From an uncultured Prevotella sp. (GTDB lineage Bacteria; Bacteroidota; Bacteroidia; Bacteroidales; Bacteroidaceae): a stretch of 37,095 nucleotides of DNA. Positions 16,542-24,930 of the stretch are shown here, one piece after another; positions within the stretch are counted from its first letter, which is position 1; every line of letters starts with the position of its first letter. The DNA lies in NCBI GenBank assembly GCA_945787895.1, contig CALZJQ010000012.1, positions 1-37,095 on the forward strand. Direction: 5' to 3'. The notes beneath the pieces were generated by a model. That model did not search any database and was not told where the DNA came from. It saw only the letters and a program-made list of their open reading frames with translations. Made by a program: the position numbers and the translations under genes.

Positions 16542-16576
16542 TTTGTTATCCCAAACAGAATTATTGATTAATTTTG
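16542..16576 (+). promoter_or_regulatory. Probable promoter of the winged-helix gene
   Basis: TAATTTTG (16569-16576) matches the -7 consensus; TTTG lies at 16542-16545 with a slightly long 23-bp spacer. The predicted 5' leader is about 70 bases, A-rich near the start codon. Confidence 0.55.
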
Positions 16577-16654
16577 CAAGCGGAAGTTCACAAAAATAGG
16601 ATTACTCAATATTTTCGGGATAATCAGAAAAAAAAGAATTAAAGAACAAAAACT

Positions 16655-16969
16655 ATGGCAGAAACAAAAACTACGACTAAGAAGGCTGCTGCAGAAAAGA
16701 AGGCAGCTGCTCCTAAGAAAGCTTGCGCTACAAAGAAGGCTTGCGCTACAAAGAAGGCTGTAAAGGCTACATTGTCAATCACTGAGGAGAACATCGGTTT
16801 CAAGGCAGGTGATGTATATCAGGCTATCGCAAAGGCTGAAAAGGGTCTCTCTGTTGCTGAGATTGCAAAGAACGCAGGCATCTCTACTGAGGAGGTTTAC
16901 CTCGGTCTTGGCTGGCTTTTGAAGGAAGGCAAGGTTGCAAGCGAGAACGAAGTTATCGTGCTCAAGTAA
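16655..16969 (+). CDS. Histone-H1-like winged-helix DNA-binding protein (DUF2582-like)
   Basis: A 104-residue protein with two parts. Residues 1-40 are almost only Lys, Ala, Thr and Cys, like a disordered histone H1 tail; residues 41-104 (SITEENIGFKAGDVYQAI...GLSVAEIAKNAGISTEEVYLGLGWLLKEGKV) form a winged helix-turn-helix of the DUF2582 (PF10771) type. Two exact 18-bp tandem copies (16721-16738 and 16739-16756) encode ACATKK units, so the tail length is probably variable. A nucleoid-associated role is plausible but not shown. It has its own promoter and terminator and so is monocistronic. Codon use is strongly biased (AAG, GCT, GTT), suggesting high expression. Confidence 0.8.
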   Translation: MAETKTTTKKAAAEKKAAAPKKACATKKACATKKAVKATLSITEENIGFKAGDVYQAIAKAEKGLSVAEIAKNAGISTEEVYLGLGWLLKEGKVASENEVIVLK

Positions 16970-17001
16970 AAAAAAAGAGAAAATATTACTATCAGATAAT
17001 C

Positions 17002-17036
17002 AAAAAAGGAATGCCCGAAAGAGCATTCCTTTTTTT
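17002..17036 (+). terminator. Rho-independent terminator after the winged-helix gene
   Basis: AAAAAAGGAATGC (17002-17014) pairs with GCATTCCTTTTTT (17024-17036), ending in a T-run. The A-rich 5' side makes it able to act in both directions, so it may also stop the minus-strand transporter gene. Confidence 0.85.
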
Positions 17037-17055
17037 ATGGGGGGAGGAGGCGCAA

Positions 17056-17934
17056 TCATGCAGGCTGTCTTTTCCCGTTTCTGATAGCCATGAACATACC
17101 TGAGAGAAGAATCGTAACGCCTGCTATTGCCATCCATGTAATGCGTTCATCAAGTACGATAGAAGCAGTAATCATGGTGACAAGGCTTTGGAGGTAGAGA
17201 TAGTTGGCAGACTTTGTAGTGCCGATGACTTTCATCACCCAGTTCCAAAGCAGGTAGCAGCAACTCGATGCGATGACTCCAAGGAAGAGAAGATTGAGAA
17301 AGACTTGAGTCTGACAGAGTATTTCCTTTTCCCAATGCGGCGGTTCTATGAAAAGAAAATAAGGAATTATCGTCACGATACCATAGAAAAAGACCTTTCG
17401 CGTGATGAAATCATTGTCATACTTTCCCATGATACGCCTCATGAAGAGCGAATAGAAAGCCCAGGTCACTGCCGCCGAGAGAGCCAAAGTGTCACCGAGG
17501 GGATTGAGATGAAGGTTGAGCTGACCGTTGAGGACGATGAGAGTGACGCCGACGAAAGAGAGTATGGAACCACAGACCTGCCTGACATTGAGCCGCTCAC
17601 TCTTGTAAAAACAAGAAAGGATAAGTGCGGTAATCAGCGGTGTGGTACATACGAGAATACTAACGTTGGCAGAGGTGGATAATGAGAGAGCCATGTTTTC
17701 CGTAAGGAAATAGAGCGTTCCGCCCATCAGTCCCAATCCTGCAAGAGTCAGTTCGTCCTTAATGTTACGGGCAAACATCCGCTTGTGACTGAATGCGAGC
17801 ATTATCACATACGCCATGAGAAACCTGTAGAGAAAGATGTCAGCAGGCATCAACCCCGCATTCAGCAATACCTTGCTGCTGACGAAAGTGTTACCCCAAA
17901 TGATTACTACCAGTAGTGCTACGAGATGATTCAT
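17056..17934 (-). CDS. EamA/DMT-superfamily transporter
   Basis: A 292-residue inner-membrane protein with about ten hydrophobic segments in two repeats, as in EamA drug/metabolite exporters. The N-terminus MNHLVALLVVIIWGNTFVSSKVLL has the characteristic WG.(T/S)F.... motif of helix 1; the second repeat begins near LGDTLALSAAVTWAFYSLFMRRI. Substrates of this family range from amino acids to nucleosides and cannot be inferred here. It converges with the winged-helix gene across the terminator at 17002-17036. Confidence 0.88.
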   Translation of the reverse strand: MNHLVALLVVIIWGNTFVSSKVLLNAGLMPADIFLYRFLMAYVIMLAFSHKRMFARNIKDELTLAGLGLMGGTLYFLTENMALSLSTSANVSILVCTTPLITALILSCFYKSERLNVRQVCGSILSFVGVTLIVLNGQLNLHLNPLGDTLALSAAVTWAFYSLFMRRIMGKYDNDFITRKVFFYGIVTIIPYFLFIEPPHWEKEILCQTQVFLNLLFLGVIASSCCYLLWNWVMKVIGTTKSANYLYLQSLVTMITASIVLDERITWMAIAGVTILLSGMFMAIRNGKRQPA

Positions 17935-17959
17935 GATTATTATATATTCAACTATTGCA

Positions 17960-18076
17960 AGTTTCCGGTTGTCGGATCCAGGTCGTTGGTTGTCGGTTGA
18001 AATGCCTTGCTAATGTAGGATACCTTAAGAACTGAGACTGACCTACCTACAACCAAAAACCCACAACCAAAAACCT
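17960..18076. repeat. Family B G/T-A/C hairpin repeat between the EamA gene and ispE
   Basis: The G/T arm (about 17966-18000, CCGGTTGTCGG, GTTGGTTGTCGGTTG) and A/C arm (about 18047-18076, ACAACCAAAAACCCACAACC) flank a ~45-nt loop. On the minus strand the A/C arm lies at the 3' end of ispE, and the ispE stop codon falls inside it. Confidence 0.7.
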
Positions 18077-18923
18077 ACAACTGCATCACATACGTCTGAC
18101 AGTCGGCAAAAGCAGTATCTATCCCGAGAGGTTTCTCCCTGAAAATACCGAAGAGAGTGCTTCCACTTCCGCTCATGGCCGCATATACAGCACCTCTGTC
18201 ATACAGTGACTCCTTGATGTGAGCCAGCACGGGATATTTTGGGAAGATACTTTCCTCAAAATCGTTCGTCAGTTCTTCACGCCACGTCTCGATAGGCTGA
18301 AGGACAATCTCACGGCATTTCTTTGACGTGGCACGCGGAGTAATGTCAGCGTATGCCTCCTTTGTAGAAACCGCAACGGGAGGTTTTACCAGAGCTATCC
18401 AGTAACCATTGAGATAATGGCAGCACTCCTCGTCACTGCCTACAGGCTGGAGGATGTCACCTATACCTGTGGCGTAAGCAGGTTCGGCAGTGATAAAGAA
18501 CGGACAGTCAGCACCGAGGCGTGCAGCATACCGTTCCATTTCCCTGTTTCCCATGTTGAGCATGAAATATTCGTCAAGCAGGCGTATCATGAAGGCAGCG
18601 TCACTGGAGCCGCCTCCGAGTCCTGCCTGCATGGGAATCCTCTTGAAAAGATGGATGTGTACGCGCGGGATGTCATAATGCTCAGCAATGAGGCGGTACG
18701 CCTTCACCACGAGGTTGTCGTCAGTATTTCCCTCCACCTGTGCGCCCGTGATACATATATCGTAAGTTTCATCCAAGGGAAAATCATGATGCATACGTTT
18801 CACCTCAATGGCATCAGTAAGGGGAATGGGATAAAAGACTGTTTCAAGGTCATGATAACCGTCAGGTCGCTTGGCTATGACGTTGAGTCCAAGGTTTATT
18901 TTGGCACAAGGGAATGTAATCAT
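18075..18923 (-). CDS. ispE: 4-diphosphocytidyl-2-C-methyl-D-erythritol kinase
   Basis: A 282-residue GHMP kinase that phosphorylates CDP-methylerythritol in the MEP pathway of isoprenoid synthesis. Motif 1 is AKINLGLNV near the N-terminus, motif 2 is PMQAGLGGGSSDAAF (ATP-binding loop) and motif 3 is AMSGSGSTLFGIF. The open frame extends 150 codons upstream, but MITFPCAKINLGL from 18923 is the canonical start and a promoter lies between. The last codons and stop fall within a family B repeat arm. Identification is firm. Confidence 0.94.
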   Translation of the reverse strand: MITFPCAKINLGLNVIAKRPDGYHDLETVFYPIPLTDAIEVKRMHHDFPLDETYDICITGAQVEGNTDDNLVVKAYRLIAEHYDIPRVHIHLFKRIPMQAGLGGGSSDAAFMIRLLDEYFMLNMGNREMERYAARLGADCPFFITAEPAYATGIGDILQPVGSDEECCHYLNGYWIALVKPPVAVSTKEAYADITPRATSKKCREIVLQPIETWREELTNDFEESIFPKYPVLAHIKESLYDRGAVYAAMSGSGSTLFGIFREKPLGIDTAFADCQTYVMQL

Positions 18924-18975
18924 GTCAGTATTAGTAAAGATGTTAAGATTTTCGCAATGAGTTTTTTTTACATTG

Positions 18976-19006
18976 CAAAAGTAATACAAAAAGTTTATCC
19001 AGCAAA
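18976..19006 (-). promoter_or_regulatory. Promoter of ispE
   Basis: On the minus strand, TTTG (19006-19003) and TACTTTTG (18983-18976) are separated by 19 bp. It lies about 53 bases before the ispE ATG. Confidence 0.7.
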
Positions 19007-19048
19007 AAATAGAGGGAGAAAAATGCGTGATATAAGGAAAAAATGTGC

Positions 19049-19056
19049 TAACTTTG
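19049..19056 (+). promoter_or_regulatory. -7 box of the dnaB promoter
   Basis: TAACTTTG matches the Bacteroidetes -7 consensus, 30 bases before the dnaB ATG. No clear TTTG is found at the expected -33 position, so the promoter is less certain than its divergent partner for ispE. Confidence 0.5.
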
Positions 19057-19085
19057 CAGACGCAAAAACAACGTAACTCAATAAT

Positions 19086-20597
19086 ATGCCCAAAACCACT
19101 TCCACATACAAAAGCAGAAAGCAGGCAACGCCTCAGATAGACACATCGCTCGGTCATCTTCCTCCACAGTCGATAGAGGTGGAGAAAAGAGTGCTCGGAG
19201 CATTGATGATAGACGTTGATGCGTTTACGATAGTGAGTGAACTTCTGCACCCGGAGACATTCTATGACCCCAAGCACCAGAAGATATTCCATGCCATACA
19301 GCAACTCAACATCAAGGAACTTCCCGTAGATTTCATCTCCGTAATAGAGCAGCTGAAGCAGGAAGGCACCCATGACGAAGTAGGAGCACCGTCATATATC
19401 ATCGAACTGACCGACTCCGTGGCTTCTTCTGCCAACATAGAGTATCATGCCCGAGTTCTCGCACAGAAGTTCGTTGCCCGCCAACTCATCTCATACGCCA
19501 GCACCATCGAAGGAAAAGCATTCGACGAGAGTTCCGACATTGACGCACTCATGCAGGAAGCAGAGGGTAAACTCTTTGAACTTTCACAGAAGAACATGCG
19601 TCAGGACTACACGCAGATACAGCCCGTAGTACTGCAGGCGAAGGAACTCCTGCTGAAAGCATCACAGAATGACGGAGGCATGACTGGAGTGCCTACGGGA
19701 TATTACAAACTCGACGAGATAACATCCGGATGGCAGGCATCCGACCTTGTCATCATAGCAGGTCGTCCGGCGATGGGCAAGACCTCGTTCGCCCTCTCAC
19801 TTGCCAGGAACATATCCGTAGATTACGGTGAGCCGATAGCTTTCTTCTCCCTCGAAATGAACAACGTGCAGCTTGTCAACCGTCTCATCTCCAACGTATG
19901 CGAGATTTCCGGTACAAAGATACTTAGCGGCAAACTGTCAGACGAGGAATGGAAGCGTTTCGACAACAGGATTCCTAAACTGCTCAACGCACCGATTTAC
20001 GTGGATGACACGCCGGGACTCTCCGTCTTTGAATTGCGCACGAAGGCACGCCGACTGGTAAGGGAAAAAGGCGTAAAGGTAATAATGATAGACTACCTGC
20101 AGCTGATGAGCGCCAGCGGCATGAACTTCAACAGCCGTCAGGAAGAAGTGAGCATGATTAGCCGGTCGCTCAAAGGACTTGCCAAGGAGCTTGACATTCC
20201 CGTACTGGCACTGTCACAGTTGAGCCGTGACGTAGAAAAGCGTGCCGGAGCGGGTAACGGCACTGACAGCAAGATACCCCAGCTGTCCGACCTCCGTGAG
20301 TCTGGAGCCATAGAGCAGGATGCCGACATGGTCCTCTTTGTCCATCGCCCGGAATATTACCGCATCTTCAACGACGAAAACGGCAATGACCTCAGAGGCA
20401 TGGCACAGATTATCATTGCCAAGCACCGTAAAGGTTCCACCGGCAATGTCCTGCTCAATTTCCGCGGAGAGTTCACGAGGTTTGCAAATCCCGATGAAGC
20501 CTCCAACTATATTCCGCCTGCTGACGGCGGTGGGGAGTTCCGCACCACTTCATTCCAGGACCCTTTCGTACAGAGCGGTGACGTGAGTCCGTTCTGA
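19086..20597 (+). CDS. dnaB: Replicative DNA helicase DnaB
   Basis: A 503-residue hexameric 5'-3' helicase of the replication fork. The N-terminal DnaB_N domain (about residues 20-125; PPQSIEVEKRVLGALMID) is joined by a linker to the RecA-like C-terminal domain (about 180-460), which has Walker A AGRPAMGKTSFALSLARN, Walker B VIMIDYLQLM, and the conserved SRSLKGLAKELDIPVLALSQLSR and LSDLRESGAIEQDADMV segments. No intein is present. It is transcribed divergently from ispE. A single-arm repeat follows the stop codon. Confidence 0.96.
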   Translation: MPKTTSTYKSRKQATPQIDTSLGHLPPQSIEVEKRVLGALMIDVDAFTIVSELLHPETFYDPKHQKIFHAIQQLNIKELPVDFISVIEQLKQEGTHDEVGAPSYIIELTDSVASSANIEYHARVLAQKFVARQLISYASTIEGKAFDESSDIDALMQEAEGKLFELSQKNMRQDYTQIQPVVLQAKELLLKASQNDGGMTGVPTGYYKLDEITSGWQASDLVIIAGRPAMGKTSFALSLARNISVDYGEPIAFFSLEMNNVQLVNRLISNVCEISGTKILSGKLSDEEWKRFDNRIPKLLNAPIYVDDTPGLSVFELRTKARRLVREKGVKVIMIDYLQLMSASGMNFNSRQEEVSMISRSLKGLAKELDIPVLALSQLSRDVEKRAGAGNGTDSKIPQLSDLRESGAIEQDADMVLFVHRPEYYRIFNDENGNDLRGMAQIIIAKHRKGSTGNVLLNFRGEFTRFANPDEASNYIPPADGGGEFRTTSFQDPFVQSGDVSPF

Positions 20598-20599
20598 GG

Positions 20600-20692
20600 T
20601 TAGTGGTTTGGTTGTTTGGTTGTTTTGTTGTTTGTTTTTTTTGTTGTTTGGTTGTTTTGTTGTTTGGTTGTTTTGTTGTTTGGTTGTTATGA
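20600..20692. repeat. Family A single G/T arm after dnaB
   Basis: A ~90-base array of GTTGTTTGGTTGTTTTG words directly after dnaB, with no A/C-rich partner arm before the leu promoter. As mRNA it would be a G/U-rich 3' tail. Confidence 0.7.
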
Positions 20693-20747
20693 AATTCAAC
20701 AAATCATGAAGAAAAAGTAACATTTTGATAAAAAACGTGGTAAATTA

Positions 20748-20779
20748 TTTGTTACATTCGTAAAAAATAAGTAATTTTG
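20748..20779 (+). promoter_or_regulatory. Promoter of the leu operon
   Basis: TTTG (20748-20751) and TAATTTTG (20772-20779) are separated by 20 bp, a full match to the Bacteroidetes promoter pattern. Transcription would start about 20785, some 20 bases before the leader peptide start codon. Confidence 0.8.
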
Positions 20780-20806
20780 CATCGTTTTTAATAACAAACG
20801 ACCAAT

Positions 20807-20890
20807 ATGACACAGAATATTACTCTATCAGCCCTTATTATTGACATCCTGCTTCTACCAGAGACGGGAAGTGACAAGGTGTGCGGATAG
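20807..20890 (+). CDS. leuL: Leu operon leader peptide (attenuator)
   Basis: A 27-codon ORF between the leu promoter and a terminator. Its centre reads [13 protein letters not shown]: five Leu and four Ile residues in the first 17, including three consecutive Leu codons (CTG CTT CTA at 20849-20857). Two of the five Leu codons are CTA, which looks uncommon in neighbouring genes. The bases just after the Leu run (20864-20879, ACGGGAAGTGACAAGG) are complementary to the 5' side of the terminator (20916-20932), so a ribosome stalled on Leu codons would favour read-through and one reaching the stop codon at 20888 would cover this arm and allow termination. The symbol is given by role; the peptide itself is not a known family. 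Confidence 0.8.
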   Translation: MTQNITLSALIIDILLLPETGSDKVCG

Positions 20891-20913
20891 GTAAATATCC
20901 GAGATATTCAATG

Positions 20914-20958
20914 AGCCTTTTTCACTTTCCGTCATGGGAAGAGAGAAAGGCTTTTTTT
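20914..20958 (+). terminator. Attenuator terminator of the leu operon
   Basis: AGCCTTT (20914-20920) pairs with AAAGGCT (20946-20952), with an inner TTCC/GGAA stem (20927-20930 with 20937-20940) and a T-run at 20952-20958. Its 5' side (20916-20932) can instead pair with the leader-ORF segment 20864-20879, with one wobble and one bulge over about 16 positions. Confidence 0.8.
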
Positions 20959-21042
20959 ATTTTCGGACACAATGTCAGGAAGGATTTATCTCCTTCATGG
21001 ACTTGTCAAAGAGAAACAACAAATAAAAAAAACGATAAAAAC

Positions 21043-22542
21043 ATGAGCGACAGACTTTTTATTTTTGACACCACACTGCGAGATGGCGAGCAGGTTCCAG
21101 GTTGCCAGTTGAACACCGTTGAGAAGATTCAAGTGGCAAAGCAGCTTGAGGCTCTGGGAGTCGATGTGATAGAGGCTGGATTTCCCGTATCAAGTCCGGG
21201 AGATTTCAACTCTGTAGTAGAAATATCCAAATCCGTCACATGGCCTACCATTTGCGCCCTCACACGTGCAGTGGAGAAAGACATAGACGTGGCTGCCGAA
21301 GCACTCCAGTATGCAAAGCACAAGAGAATACATACAGGTATCGGCACGTCTCCTTCACATATCAGGTATAAGTTTAATTCTACTCCAGAGGAGATAATCG
21401 AGCGTGCCGTTGCTGCCGTAAAGTATGCCAAGAGGTACGTAGAGGACGTGGAGTTCTATGCAGAAGATGCTGGACGCACCGACAATGAATATCTCGCACG
21501 CGTCATCGACGCTGTGACGAAGGCTGGCGCTACGGTCTGCAACATTCCCGACACTACAGGTTTCCGTGTGCCTAACGAGTATCAGGAGAAGATAAAGTAT
21601 CTCTATGAGCACGTTGATGCGTTTGCAGCGGGCAAGAGTATCCTTTCAACCCACTGCCACAACGACCTCGGAATGGCTACTGCCAACACCGTGGCAGGAG
21701 TCCTCGGTGGAGCACGTCAGGTAGAAGTAACCATCAACGGCATTGGAGAGCGTGCCGGCAACACCTCACTCGAGGAAGTGGCAATGATTTTCAAGACGCA
21801 TCCTGACCTCGGCATCGAGACGAACATCAACACTACGAAGATATATCCGACGAGCCGCATGGTAAGTTCGCTGATGAATATGCCTGTACAGCCAAACAAG
21901 GCTATAGTAGGAAAGAACGCTTTCGCCCATTCGTCAGGAATACATCAGGACGGCGTGCTCAAGAATTCTTCCACATACGAGATTATGGACCCGAAGGAGG
22001 TAGGCATTGACGAGGCATCCATCGTACTGACAGCACGCTCCGGCAGAGCAGCACTGAAGCACCGCCTGCATATCAACGGCGTCGAGGTGGAAGGCGAGAA
22101 ACTTGACAAGATATATCAGGATTTCCTCGCATTGGCCGACAAGAAAAAAGAAGTCACTGATGATGACATCCTGATACTTGCAGGTGCCGAGAGGTCGGAG
22201 ATGAGCAACGTCAAACTTGACTACCTCCAAGTGACGACGGGAAAAGGCACCCGTTCAGTGGCAAGCATCGGTTTGCAGATAGCCAACGAGCATTTCGAAG
22301 CGGCTGCGTCAGGAAACGGTCCTGTAGATGCTGCGATAAAAGCTCTGAAGTGCATCATCAAACGAGAGATGACGCTCAAGGATTTCACCATCCAAGCTAT
22401 CTCAAAAGGCTCTGACGACCTTGCCAAGGTACACCAGAGTGTAGAGTATGACGGTCACATCTATTACGGATTTGGCGCAAACACGGATATCGTGACAGCA
22501 TCTGTAGAGGCTTATATTGATGCTATCAACAAGTTCAGGTAA
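21043..22542 (+). CDS. leuA: 2-isopropylmalate synthase
   Basis: A 499-residue enzyme that condenses 2-oxoisovalerate with acetyl-CoA, the first step of leucine synthesis. The catalytic barrel shows [43 protein letters not shown] (metal ligands) and [15 protein letters not shown]. The C-terminal regulatory (LeuA dimer) domain, about residues 385-499, binds leucine for feedback control. The frame is open upstream to a GTG at 20881, but that stretch contains the attenuator terminator, and [17 protein letters not shown] at 21043 is the canonical start. Control is thus expected at two levels, attenuation and allostery. leuC follows after a family B repeat. Confidence 0.95.
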   Translation: MSDRLFIFDTTLRDGEQVPGCQLNTVEKIQVAKQLEALGVDVIEAGFPVSSPGDFNSVVEISKSVTWPTICALTRAVEKDIDVAAEALQYAKHKRIHTGIGTSPSHIRYKFNSTPEEIIERAVAAVKYAKRYVEDVEFYAEDAGRTDNEYLARVIDAVTKAGATVCNIPDTTGFRVPNEYQEKIKYLYEHVDAFAAGKSILSTHCHNDLGMATANTVAGVLGGARQVEVTINGIGERAGNTSLEEVAMIFKTHPDLGIETNINTTKIYPTSRMVSSLMNMPVQPNKAIVGKNAFAHSSGIHQDGVLKNSSTYEIMDPKEVGIDEASIVLTARSGRAALKHRLHINGVEVEGEKLDKIYQDFLALADKKKEVTDDDILILAGAERSEMSNVKLDYLQVTTGKGTRSVASIGLQIANEHFEAAASGNGPVDAAIKALKCIIKREMTLKDFTIQAISKGSDDLAKVHQSVEYDGHIYYGFGANTDIVTASVEAYIDAINKFR

Positions 22543-22546
22543 AATT

Positions 22547-22668
22547 ATTATTTGGTTGTCGGTTGTTGGTTGTCGGTTGTTGGTTAGATTGCAAAAAAGA
22601 AGGAATTTCCAATAGAAGACATTATAACCAAAAAACCACAACCAAAAACCCACAACCATAACCCATTG
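22547..22668. repeat. Family B G/T-A/C hairpin repeat between leuA and leuC
   Basis: The G/T arm (about 22551-22587, GGTTGTCGGTTGTTGG) and the A/C arm (about 22626-22662, AACCACAACCAAAAACCCAC) flank a 40-nt loop. It lies inside an operon, so it would be transcribed as an intercistronic hairpin. Confidence 0.75.
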
Positions 22669-22691
22669 ACTCTTCAAATCGAAAACGAACA

Positions 22692-24122
22692 ATGAATAAC
22701 AACACCAACAACACTACCCTGGAACAGAAGAAAGGGGTAACTTTATTTGACAAAATCTGGAACACACACGTAGTCCAGAACGTAGAAGATGGCCCCACCC
22801 AATTATACATCGACCGTCTCTATGCACACGAGGTAACGAGTCCTCAGGCATTTGACACTTTACGTGACAAGGGCATCAAAGCCTTCCGTCCAGACCATGT
22901 AGTGGCTATGCCTGACCATAACACACCTTCGGACCAGCAAGAGGTCATCAACGACCCTGTAGGAAGGAAGCAGGTGGAAACGCTGAAGGCCAACTGTGAG
23001 GAGTTCGGCATCAAGCACTTTGCCATGGGTACCAAAGACAACGGCATCATTCATGTGGTAGGTCCGGAGAAAGCACTCTCGCTCCCAGGCATGACCATCG
23101 TATGCGGTGACTCACATACCTCTACACACGGAGCTGTCGGCGCAATAGCAATGGGCATAGGAACTTCTGAGGTGGCACAGGTATTGGCATCACAGTGCAT
23201 CCTTCAGTCAAAGCCAAAGACAATGCGCATCAACGTAGAAGGTCAGTTGCCGGAAGGAACTACCGCAAAGGATGTAGCACTGTATATCATGGCGCAGATG
23301 ACCACGTCAGGTGCTACGGGATATGCCGTAGAGTATGCCGGAAGTGCTATCCGCAATATGTCCATGGAAGGAAGGCTCACTCTCTCCAACCTCTCTATCG
23401 AAATGGGTTCAAGAGCAGGACTCATAGCTCCTGACGAGACAACCTTTGCATATCTCAAGGGGCGTGAATACGCTCCAAATGGTGAGGCTTGGGACAAAGC
23501 AGTAGAAGAATGGAAGAAACTGTACTCCGATGAGGATGCTGTGTTTGACAAAGAAGTCACATACCGTGCAGAAGACATTGCCCCACGCATCACCTACGGC
23601 ACAAACCCAGGTGCAGGCATTGCCATCGACGAGCGTATCCCTACACTGGAAGACATTGCCGAGGGTGACAGGACACAGTTCCTTGACATGCTCGACTACA
23701 TGCAGTTTGAGCCGGGACAGAAACTTGAAGGAACACCCGTAGATTACTGTTTCCTCGGTGCTTGCACGAATGGACGCATAGAAGATTTCCGTGCTTTCGC
23801 TTCTGTCGTAAAGGGAAAGAAAAAGGCTGAAGGCGTCGTAGCGTGGTTAGTTCCCGGTTCTTGGCTTGTACGCCAACAGATTATCGACGAGGGCATAGAC
23901 AAGATATTGGAAGAAGCAGGCTTTGAACTGAGACTCCCTTCCTGCTCATCCTGTCTCGCAATGAACCCGGACAAAGTGCCTGCAGGCAAACTGTCCATAT
24001 CTACATCAAACCGCAATTTCGTAGGCCGTCAGGGTCCTGGCGCACGTACTATCCTTGCATCTCCACTCGTAGTAGCTGCAAGTGCCGTGACTGGCGTCAT
24101 CACTGACCCAAGGAAATTGTGA
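22692..24122 (+). CDS. leuC: 3-isopropylmalate dehydratase large subunit
   Basis: A 476-residue [4Fe-4S] dehydratase subunit of the aconitase superfamily that isomerises 2- to 3-isopropylmalate with LeuD. Cluster ligands are visible in [11 protein letters not shown] and [11 protein letters not shown]. The typical beginning ([13 protein letters not shown]) is preceded by about 15 extra residues, [17 protein letters not shown], encoded by A/C-rich codons resembling the intergenic repeats; no alternative ATG or GTG lies between, so the extension seems to be real. The enzyme stands second in the operon. Confidence 0.94.
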   Translation: MNNNTNNTTLEQKKGVTLFDKIWNTHVVQNVEDGPTQLYIDRLYAHEVTSPQAFDTLRDKGIKAFRPDHVVAMPDHNTPSDQQEVINDPVGRKQVETLKANCEEFGIKHFAMGTKDNGIIHVVGPEKALSLPGMTIVCGDSHTSTHGAVGAIAMGIGTSEVAQVLASQCILQSKPKTMRINVEGQLPEGTTAKDVALYIMAQMTTSGATGYAVEYAGSAIRNMSMEGRLTLSNLSIEMGSRAGLIAPDETTFAYLKGREYAPNGEAWDKAVEEWKKLYSDEDAVFDKEVTYRAEDIAPRITYGTNPGAGIAIDERIPTLEDIAEGDRTQFLDMLDYMQFEPGQKLEGTPVDYCFLGACTNGRIEDFRAFASVVKGKKKAEGVVAWLVPGSWLVRQQIIDEGIDKILEEAGFELRLPSCSSCLAMNPDKVPAGKLSISTSNRNFVGRQGPGARTILASPLVVAASAVTGVITDPRKL

Positions 24123-24123
24123 T

Positions 24124-24241
24124 TGTTTTTTAGTTGTTTGGTTGTTTTGTTGTTTTGTTGTTTTGTTGATAGTATTCCTCTTTTGCGAAGACAAACAACT
24201 AAACAACAAAACAACCAAACAACTAAACAACAAAACAACAG
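24124..24241. repeat. Family A G/T-A/C hairpin repeat between leuC and leuD
   Basis: A G/T arm (about 24131-24167, TTAGTTGTTTGGTTG, TTTTGTTG words) and an A/C arm (about 24191-24241) flank a ~25-nt loop. The arms are strongly complementary. Beyond it, CTTGCGAAACATAAGT (24253-24268) matches the right end of family C. Confidence 0.8.
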
Positions 24242-24294
24242 CAGAACCCATGCTTGCGAAACATAAGTTAATCATACTACAAACAGATTTAAAA

Positions 24295-24909
24295 ATGGCT
24301 AAAGAAAAATTTGATATTATTCAGTCAACCTGCATTCCTATCGAGATTGACAACAACAATACCGACAACATAATCCCTGCACGTTATCTTGCATTTACTA
24401 CAAGAGACCCGAAGTTTTACGGCGATGCGTTCATGCACGACCTGCGCTATGATGCCAACAACGAACCTATTGCCGATTTCGTAATGAACAAACCAGAGTT
24501 CTGCGAGCCGCCAAGAAAAGGTGTGCATGAGATTATTGTAGGCGGACAGAACTGGGGTTCAGGCTCCAGCCGTGAACACGCCGCCTGGGCTATCGCAGGA
24601 TATGGTGTGAGGGTAGTCATCTCCAACTCCTTTGCAGACATCCACCGCAACAACCTTCTCAACTGCTTTGTACTTCCTGTCATCGTATCAAGGGAATTTC
24701 AGTTGGAACTGTTCAGGACCATTGCTGAAAACCCGGAAGCAGAGGTTAAGGTGGACGTGCCAAACCAGACCGTGACCAACATCACTACCGGCAACACCGA
24801 ACACTTTGACATTAACTCCTACAAGAAATATTGTCTGATGAATGCTTACGACGACATCGACTTCCTGCTGAGCAACACAGACAAGATAGAGGCTTTTGAA
24901 GCAAAGTAA
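24295..24909 (+). CDS. leuD: 3-isopropylmalate dehydratase small subunit
   Basis: A 204-residue swivelling-domain partner of LeuC. It contains the family segments DTDNIIPARYL-like (NTDNIIPARYLAFT), GGQNWGSGSSREHAAWAI (substrate-recognition loop) and GVRVVISNSFADIHRNNLLNCFVLPV. An ATG-started frame opens at 24142, but the extra 51 codons are repeat DNA; MAKEKFDIIQSTCIPI from 24295 fits the usual family length. The next gene starts 21 bases after the stop codon. Confidence 0.94.
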   Translation: MAKEKFDIIQSTCIPIEIDNNNTDNIIPARYLAFTTRDPKFYGDAFMHDLRYDANNEPIADFVMNKPEFCEPPRKGVHEIIVGGQNWGSGSSREHAAWAIAGYGVRVVISNSFADIHRNNLLNCFVLPVIVSREFQLELFRTIAENPEAEVKVDVPNQTVTNITTGNTEHFDINSYKKYCLMNAYDDIDFLLSNTDKIEAFEAK

Positions 24910-24930
24910 TCCCTACCCTACATTTCTATA

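Noticed and set aside
20881..21042. GTG start extending LeuA by 54 residues
   Set aside because: This stretch contains the end of the leader ORF and the attenuator terminator; [17 protein letters not shown] is the usual LeuA start.
24142..24294. 51-codon N-terminal extension of LeuD
   Set aside because: Encoded by the family A hairpin; the usual family length is reached from 24295.
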